From Schlegelella_A sp036272325 (lineage in GTDB: Bacteria > Pseudomonadota > Gammaproteobacteria > Burkholderiales > Burkholderiaceae_C), in assembly GCA_036272325.1 (NCBI GenBank), contig DATAYY010000092.1:1-12383 (forward strand): a stretch of 12,383 nucleotides of DNA, given 5' to 3'. The first letter of the stretch is position 1; each line of letters starts with the position of its first letter. The translations under genes and the position numbers were made by a program. Of this stretch, positions 8,368 to 12,383 are shown in pieces. Below the pieces are notes generated by a model. It saw only the letters and a list, made by a program, of their open reading frames with translations, was not told the DNA's origin and did no database searches.

Positions 8368-9738
8368 TCAGGTGACGACGATGCGCGTGCCGACGTCGGC
8401 CTCGGCGCCGAGCCACTCGTCGACGTGCTCGGCCGCGGGCAGCTCGCGGACGCGACGGATGACGCCGAGCTGCCATGCCGCCGCCGCAAGCAGCAGCGAT
8501 CCGGCGCCGGCGACGGCGAGCGACGCGCGCAGCCCGACATGCTCGCCAAGCCAGCCGCCGAGCAATGCGCCCGGACCGGCGGGGATCAGGATCAACCAGC
8601 GCATCGTGCTCGTCATCCGGCCAAGCAGCGGCGCCGGCGTGACCGCCTGGCGCAACGCGAGGAAGTTGATGAAGATGAACACCGCGCCGGTCGAGAACAT
8701 CGTCAGCATGACGGCGAACGCAGCGACGCCCCAATCGTTCGCCGGCGCGATCGCAAGCAGCAGCCAGCCGGCGCCGCAGACCGCGAAGCCGAGGATGAGG
8801 CAAGGCCCCGGTCCGATCGTGCGGCTGATGCGATTGCCGAACACGCTCGCGATCACCGTGCCGATGCCCATGCCGGTGTAGCTCAGGCCGATCGCCTGCT
8901 CCGAGAGGCCGAGGGTGCGCGTCGCGAACAGGATCTGGACGACGATCGCCGCCTGGTGGCACGCCTGCCAGGTGCCGACCGCGAGCGCCAGCGCGACGAG
9001 CAGCCGATGGCGCGCGACGAAGCGGACCCCTGCCTTCAGGTCGGCCCAGAACCTTCGCCCGCGCGCGCCCGCAGCGCGCACGTTCGCCGGCGCCTCGTGG
9101 ATGACGACACCGCGCAGGATCGCGGCCGAGACCGTCACCAGCACGGCATCGACGAGGAGCGCGAGCGGGGCGCCGACGACCTTGATCAGCGCACCGGCCA
9201 GACCCGGGCCCGCGACCTCGGCGCCCGACGAGGCGAGCGCGTTCTTCGCATGCGCCTCGACCAGCCGCTCGCGCGGGACGACCTGGGTGAGGACGATCTG
9301 CGCCGCACTGCCGGCGACCGTGTAGACGCTGCCGAGGACGAAACCGCACGCGTACAGCCAGCGGATCGAGAGCCAGCCGAGCCACCATGCGACCGGAACG
9401 CTGAGGACGACGAGTGCGATCGTCAGCTCGCCGGCGATGTAGACCGGGAGCTTCCGCACGCGGTCGAGCCAGACGCCGGCGGGCAGCGAGAGGAGGACGA
9501 ACGGCAGGATCTCGACCGCGCTCAGCAAGCCCATCTGGGTCGGCGTCGCGTGCAGCAGGATCGCCGCCGTCAGCGGCAGCGCGAGCATCGTCACCTGGCC
9601 GCCGAACGAGCTGATCAGGATCGACGTCCACAGCCGCCGATAGGCGCGGTCGCGGAGAAGGTCGTGGGCGGGCAGCGACGGCAGCAGGCGCCGCGCGATT
9701 CCGTTCCACCTTGTCTGTCTGGACCACGACGTCTGCAT
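8368..9738 (-). CDS. MFS transporter (MFS_3 / EntS-like exporter)
   Basis: A 456-residue integral membrane protein of the major facilitator superfamily, in the group of drug and siderophore exporters with EntS. About 10-12 hydrophobic segments run from residue 38 to about 425. The N-terminal signature RAYRRLWTSILISSFGGQVT (31-50) followed by LALPLTAAILL, and the loop 2-3 motif-A variant GVWLDRVRK (88-96), are typical. AEVAGPGLAGALIKVVG at about 173-189 corresponds to the antiporter-like helix 5 region. The cytoplasmic tail after about 425 is acidic. The ATG at 9738 has a G-rich sequence (GGGGTGA) a few bases upstream on this strand. It heads a two-gene unit with the acetyltransferase. Upstream lies an inverted-repeat cluster that could be an operator. 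Substrate unknown. Confidence 0.9.
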   Translation of the reverse strand: MQTSWSRQTRWNGIARRLLPSLPAHDLLRDRAYRRLWTSILISSFGGQVTMLALPLTAAILLHATPTQMGLLSAVEILPFVLLSLPAGVWLDRVRKLPVYIAGELTIALVVLSVPVAWWLGWLSIRWLYACGFVLGSVYTVAGSAAQIVLTQVVPRERLVEAHAKNALASSGAEVAGPGLAGALIKVVGAPLALLVDAVLVTVSAAILRGVVIHEAPANVRAAGARGRRFWADLKAGVRFVARHRLLVALALAVGTWQACHQAAIVVQILFATRTLGLSEQAIGLSYTGMGIGTVIASVFGNRISRTIGPGPCLILGFAVCGAGWLLLAIAPANDWGVAAFAVMLTMFSTGAVFIFINFLALRQAVTPAPLLGRMTSTMRWLILIPAGPGALLGGWLGEHVGLRASLAVAGAGSLLLAAAAWQLGVIRRVRELPAAEHVDEWLGAEADVGTRIVVT

Positions 9739-9814
9739 GGTTCACCCCAGCTTTCCTTCGCGGGTCCCCGGATCGCGGGAACCTGATGGGCCATTCGGCC
9801 CGGGTGCGGCGGAA

Positions 9815-9877
9815 GAAACGAAGGTTTCGATCGACTCTTCCGCTGATCTCTCAGCGGCCTTCGATCGAAGAGCTGAG
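9815..9877. repeat. Cluster of inverted repeats upstream of the MFS gene (candidate operator)
   Basis: Four dyads lie within about 60 bases. GAAAC-4-GTTTC is at 9815-9828. A perfect 7-bp stem CCGCTGA-TCTC-TCAGCGG is at 9840-9857. A 12-bp perfect palindrome CTTCGATCGAAG is at 9859-9870. An enclosing CTCAGC/GCTGAG pair is at 9850-9855 and 9872-9877, which competes with the 7-bp stem. TTCGATCGA also occurs at 9826-9834, flanking the stem on the other side. No T-run follows on either strand, so an intrinsic terminator is unlikely; a regulator-binding site about 80-140 bases upstream of the MFS start is the favoured reading. Confidence 0.45.
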
Positions 9878-10051
9878 ACTGGCTAGATCGGCGCTGCCGG
9901 ATTGCCGGCCGAGCACTGGGCCATGACGCCGACGATCCCACGCGCCGACAGCCATGCCGCGCCGAAGGCGCTCTGGGCTTGGAGGTGCGTGGTGCGGTTC
10001 ATGGCTGGCTCGATGAAGCGAGGAGGAATCGTAGCAGCGGCGTCGCGGCCC

Positions 10052-10081
10052 CCGCAAGTGAATAAGTCACTCGCGTTGCGG
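10052..10081 (-). terminator. Weak hairpin downstream of argJ
   Basis: CCGCA/TGCGG arms enclose AGTGA-ATAAG-TCACT (10057-10071), giving a bulged hairpin that ends about 33 bases after the argJ stop. No T-run follows in the argJ direction, so termination here is uncertain. Confidence 0.22.
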
Positions 10082-10113
10082 CGCGCCCACGCGTCCTCTG
10101 GACGGACGCTGCG

Positions 10114-11343
10114 TCACGACCGGTAGTCGGCGTTGATCCTGACGTACTCGGTGCTGAAGTCGCACGTCCAGATCGTCGCCGCGGCCGTGCCGCGGTGCAG
10201 GTCGACGCGCACCATGATCTCGCTCTGCTTCATGACGCGCTGGCCGTCTTCCTCGCGGTAGCTCGGCCGCCGCCCGCCGTCTTCGACGACGTGGACATCG
10301 TCGAGGAAAAGGTCGATCTTCGTCTGGTCGAGATCGGCGATGCCCGCGTAGCCGACCGCGGCCAGGATCCGGCCGAGGTTCGGGTCGCTGGCGAAGAACG
10401 CCGTCTTGACGAGCGGCGAGTGCGCGACCGCGTAGGCCGCGCGGCGGCACTCGGCGACGTCGACACCGCCCTCGACGCGCACGGTGATGAACTTGGTCGC
10501 GCCCTCGCCGTCGCGAACGATCGCCTGCGCGAGCCGGCGCGAAACGTCGACGACGGCGTCGCGCAGGGCGCGGCCGTCGCCGCTGTCGAGGCTGGTGATC
10601 GGCGCATTGCCGGCGCGCTGGGTGGCGATCAGGACGAACGAATCGTTGGTGGACGTATCGCCGTCGATCGTGATGCAGTTGAACGATGCGTCGGCGGCCG
10701 CGCGCACGAGCGGCTGCAGCAGCGCCGGATCGATCGCGGCGTCGGTGGCGACGAAGCCGAGCATCGTCGCCATGTCGGGGCGGATCATGCCGGCGCCCTT
10801 GCTGATGCCGGTGACGGCGACCGTCTTGCCGTCGATTCGCACGGTGGCCGACGCCGCCTTCGGCACCGTGTCGGTCGTCATGATCGCCTCGGCCGCCTCG
10901 ACCCAGGCGTCCGCGCGCGCCACCGCCAGAGCGGCGGGCAGCGCCGCCTCGATCCGATCGTGCGGCAGCGTCTCCATGATCACGCCGGTCGAAAACGGCA
11001 GCACCTGCTCGGCGCGGCAATCGAGCAGGCGCGCGAGCGCCGAGCAGGTCGAGCGCGCCCGCGCCAGCCCGTCGGCGCCCGTGCCGGCGTTGGCGTTGCC
11101 GGTGTTGACCAGGAGCGCGCGGACCTCGCCGCCGACCGCCAGGTGTTCCCGGCACAACTGCACCGGTGCGGCACAGAACCGATTCGACGTGAACACGCCG
11201 GCGACCGCGGCGCCCGGATCGACCCGGACGACGAGCACGTCACGCCGGTTCTCCTTGCGCACGCCGGCCATCGCGACGCCGAGCGAGATTCCGGCGACGG
11301 GGCGTAGCGTCGCTGCGTCGGGCGGTGCGAGATTGACTGCCAT
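10114..11343 (-). CDS. argJ: Bifunctional glutamate N-acetyltransferase / amino-acid acetyltransferase ArgJ
   Basis: Ornithine acetyltransferase of the cyclic arginine pathway: it transfers acetyl from N-acetylornithine to glutamate and may also use acetyl-CoA. The 409-residue precursor matches the family length. The autoproteolysis site is in KGAGMIRPDMATMLGF (182-197), with cleavage expected before the nucleophile Thr193, giving alpha and beta chains. The oxyanion-hole Thr118-Gly119 is in PFSTGVIME. Other family blocks are NTGNANAGTG (80-89), TIDGDTSTNDS (225-235), DGEGATKF (278-285), FFASDPNLGRILAAVGYAG (316-334) and the C-terminal CDFSTEYVRINADYRS (394-409). The ATG at 11343 has GAGG (11351-11354 on this strand) seven bases upstream. 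It is a cytoplasmic enzyme standing alone here, with no other arg gene in the window. Confidence 0.97.
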   Translation of the reverse strand: MAVNLAPPDAATLRPVAGISLGVAMAGVRKENRRDVLVVRVDPGAAVAGVFTSNRFCAAPVQLCREHLAVGGEVRALLVNTGNANAGTGADGLARARSTCSALARLLDCRAEQVLPFSTGVIMETLPHDRIEAALPAALAVARADAWVEAAEAIMTTDTVPKAASATVRIDGKTVAVTGISKGAGMIRPDMATMLGFVATDAAIDPALLQPLVRAAADASFNCITIDGDTSTNDSFVLIATQRAGNAPITSLDSGDGRALRDAVVDVSRRLAQAIVRDGEGATKFITVRVEGGVDVAECRRAAYAVAHSPLVKTAFFASDPNLGRILAAVGYAGIADLDQTKIDLFLDDVHVVEDGGRRPSYREEDGQRVMKQSEIMVRVDLHRGTAAATIWTCDFSTEYVRINADYRS

Positions 11344-11597
11344 GGCGGGACCTCGGTTGAAGGCCTGGCGATTGTCAGATTTTTCGGAGAGAGCCGAAGG
11401 CGAGGCAGATACGGCGGAGAGCGCGCCGAGGCGTGCGTTCCGAGATCTCGGCTTCCAAACGAGAAGCTTCGCTAGCCGATCATTGCCGACGACAATGTAC
11501 CTCTCGCAACCATCCGACCGATTGTGACTTCTCCCTTCTTTGTTGACCCGTTACCCGCACCGATGAAGCGCGGCGCCGCTTCGAGACCAACCCCCAC
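11344..11597. promoter_or_regulatory. Divergent intergenic region between argJ and the diiron oxidase gene
   Basis: This 254-bp gap separates outward-pointing genes and marks the change to lower G+C. It contains a perfect 12-bp palindrome CCGAGATCTCGG (11440-11451), an alternative pairing of GCCGAG (11425-11430) with CTCGGC (11447-11452), GAAGCTTC (11462-11469), and CATTG-7-CAATG (11481-11497). A TTGACC at 11543-11548 is a possible -35-like element, without a good -10. From 11547 the frame of the downstream gene is already open and looks coding. Confidence 0.45.
11440..11451. repeat. 12-bp perfect palindrome CCGAGATCTCGG
   Basis: Self-complementary site in the argJ/oxidase intergenic region, 97 bases from the argJ start. 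It could be an operator or a hairpin; an overlapping alternative stem with 11425-11430 exists. Function unproven. Confidence 0.35.
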
Positions 11598-12173
11598 GTG
11601 CTCAGCATCGTGGCCTCCGGCCTCTCTGTCGAAAGATACCGGACGCTGATGCTTGAGCTATTTCACGTCGTCTGGCATTTCAATCCGACCTGCGCCGCGG
11701 CGGCGAGTCGGATGGGTGTCGAGCATTCGCAGGTTCGGCATTTCCTTTACGAACACATGATGGAAGAAAAGGGACACGAAGAATGGGTCATGAATGACCT
11801 GGAGGTCGTTGGCATAGGGCGTCAAGCTGTCCTGCGATACACGCCGAGCAAATGGATGCTCGCATTGAACGGTTACAACTATTGGTCGGCAGACCGGAGA
11901 CACCCATGCTCGGTCTTGGGGATGGTCTACGCCTTGGAAGTGATTGCTTCGGTGTACGGCGGACCAATCGCGACGGCGATCAAAGAATCGCTCTTGCTCG
12001 AAGGCGACAAGGGCATATCGTTCATCACATCTCATGTCACGATGGACGCCGAGCACATGGCTAAGTTGAGGATCATTCTCAACAAGATCCATGACGAGGC
12101 CTCTCAGGAAGCGATCGTCGAGTCCGTGGTCTTCAATTTCGACTTTTTCACTTGCGTACTCGAGGCAGTATGA
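11598..12173 (+). CDS. Heme-oxygenase-like diiron oxidase (iron-containing redox enzyme, UndA/CADD fold)
   Basis: A 191-residue all-helical protein with the ligand set of heme-oxygenase-like diiron oxidases (HDO). Candidate metal ligands are Glu57 and His60 in EEKGHEEW, Glu114 in YALEVIAS, and His146, Asp150 and His153 in SHVTMDAEHM. The H-x3-D-x2-H spacing, and the distances His60 to Glu114 (54) and Glu114 to His146 (32), equal those I recall for CADD; the E-x2-H first pair is UndA-like. HDO enzymes activate O2 for oxidative decarboxylation, N-oxygenation or C-C cleavage; the substrate here is unknown. The only start in frame is a GTG at 11598 with no ribosome-binding site, yet the frame upstream to 11547 reads PVTRTDEARRRFETNPH, like a natural N-terminus, so the true 5' end is doubtful. 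Its stop overlaps the next start (ATGA). Confidence 0.8.
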   Translation: MLSIVASGLSVERYRTLMLELFHVVWHFNPTCAAAASRMGVEHSQVRHFLYEHMMEEKGHEEWVMNDLEVVGIGRQAVLRYTPSKWMLALNGYNYWSADRRHPCSVLGMVYALEVIASVYGGPIATAIKESLLLEGDKGISFITSHVTMDAEHMAKLRIILNKIHDEASQEAIVESVVFNFDFFTCVLEAV

Positions 12174-12383
12174 GTGCCGTGCCAGCGTTGCCGGCTCCTC
12201 TCGATCGGCAATACAAATACATGTGGCTCGAGTGGGACGCAGAGTTTGCGGTCCTAACGGTGCGGATCACCGTTCACCCGATTCAGTGCTACAGCCTTGC
12301 TGCGATGGCGGAGTTGCAACAAGTCTTCAACGACATTTCGGCCAACCCTGGCCTGGTCAAGCATTTCGTAATGGCATCTGGCG
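12170..12383 (+). CDS. RpfF-like crotonase (enoyl-CoA hydratase/isomerase family), 3' end outside window
   Basis: The first 71 residues of a gene that continues past the right edge. The N-terminal part (YKYMWLEWDAEFAVLTVRIT at about 16-35, then LVKHFVMASG near the end) resembles the first beta strands of crotonase-fold proteins of the RpfF/DSF-synthase type, where an ASxxxVFNLGGDL block usually follows. RpfF dehydrates 3-hydroxyacyl-ACP and cleaves the thioester to release cis-2-unsaturated fatty-acid signals. The two catalytic glutamates lie outside the window, so activity cannot be judged. The ATG at 12170 overlaps the oxidase stop codon in an ATGA arrangement, implying translational coupling. 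Alternatives are another crotonase such as an ordinary enoyl-CoA hydratase; the RpfF-like call is from pattern memory only. Confidence 0.66.
   Translation, partial: MSAVPALPAPLDRQYKYMWLEWDAEFAVLTVRITVHPIQCYSLAAMAELQQVFNDISANPGLVKHFVMASG

Larger units (their letters stand above)
9739..10113. other. Gene-free 375-bp stretch between the MFS gene and argJ
   Basis: No convincing gene on either strand; the short frames here have arginine/serine/proline-rich shadow composition. It should hold the promoter of the MFS gene and the transcription end of argJ, both on the minus strand. Two structured patches stand out: a cluster of inverted repeats at 9811-9880 and a weaker nested hairpin at 10052-10081. 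No clear -35/-10 pair could be picked out. Confidence 0.6.

Noticed and set aside
8342..9745. Long frames on both strands overlapping the MFS gene (467 codons minus, 453 codons plus)
   Set aside because: Both are arginine/alanine-rich shadows; the 8368-9738 minus frame has the membrane segments and MFS motifs.
9840..9870. Intrinsic terminator for argJ
   Set aside because: The stem is good but no T-run follows on either strand, and it lies about 250 bases past the argJ stop.
9902..10126. Small plus-strand frame of 74 codons in the argJ-MFS gap
   Set aside because: No ribosome-binding site, no recognisable motif and shadow-like composition, and it runs into the argJ 3' end.
11481..11497. CATTG-7-CAATG as a lux-type box
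   Set aside because: Arm sequence and spacing do not match known LuxR-type boxes, and no luxI or luxR gene is in the window.
10195..11527. Plus-strand frames of 370 and 347 codons opposite argJ
   Set aside because: Antisense shadows of argJ, which is unambiguous from its autoproteolysis site and other blocks.
11658..12092. 144-codon minus-strand frame opposite the oxidase gene
   Set aside because: No recognisable motif; the plus strand carries the full diiron ligand set.

Overview
The window looks like a chromosomal segment of a high-GC betaproteobacterium, probably Burkholderiales or a near relative. Three things point that way: sampled lines of the main genes are about 70% G+C; a large DUF3683-type FAD/Fe-S dehydrogenase is present; and the sn-glycerol-3-phosphate import operon has the order ugpB-A-E-C-Q. 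The assignment rests on protein resemblance read by eye, not on a search.

Layout. Positions 1-2606 (minus strand, running off the left edge) hold most of an FAD-linked dehydrogenase with a 4Fe-4S cluster motif. A 214-bp divergent intergenic region follows. A complete five-gene plus-strand operon (2821-7743) then encodes the glycerol-3-phosphate / glycerophosphodiester ABC importer: UgpB binding protein, UgpA and UgpE permeases and UgpC ATPase, plus the phosphodiesterase UgpQ. Together they import glycerophosphodiesters and glycerol-3-phosphate and cleave the diesters, a typical phosphate- and carbon-scavenging system. Convergent to it, 7755-9738 (minus) is a two-gene unit of an MFS exporter followed by a GNAT acetyltransferase. 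A 375-bp gene-free stretch with a cluster of inverted repeats separates it from argJ (10114-11343, minus), the arginine-biosynthesis ornithine acetyltransferase.

The right end (about 11344-12383) differs. Base composition falls to about 57% G+C in sampled lines. Two overlapping plus-strand genes begin there: a heme-oxygenase-like diiron oxidase (HDO/UndA/CADD fold) and the first 71 residues of a crotonase resembling RpfF, the enzyme that makes DSF-type cis-2-unsaturated fatty-acid signals. This ATGA-coupled pair is the most interesting part of the window: it may make or modify a fatty-acid-derived signal or product. The oxidase gene also has a puzzling 5' end, because homologous-looking sequence continues upstream of the only available start codon.

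No tRNA, rRNA, CRISPR array, insertion sequence or replication origin was seen.
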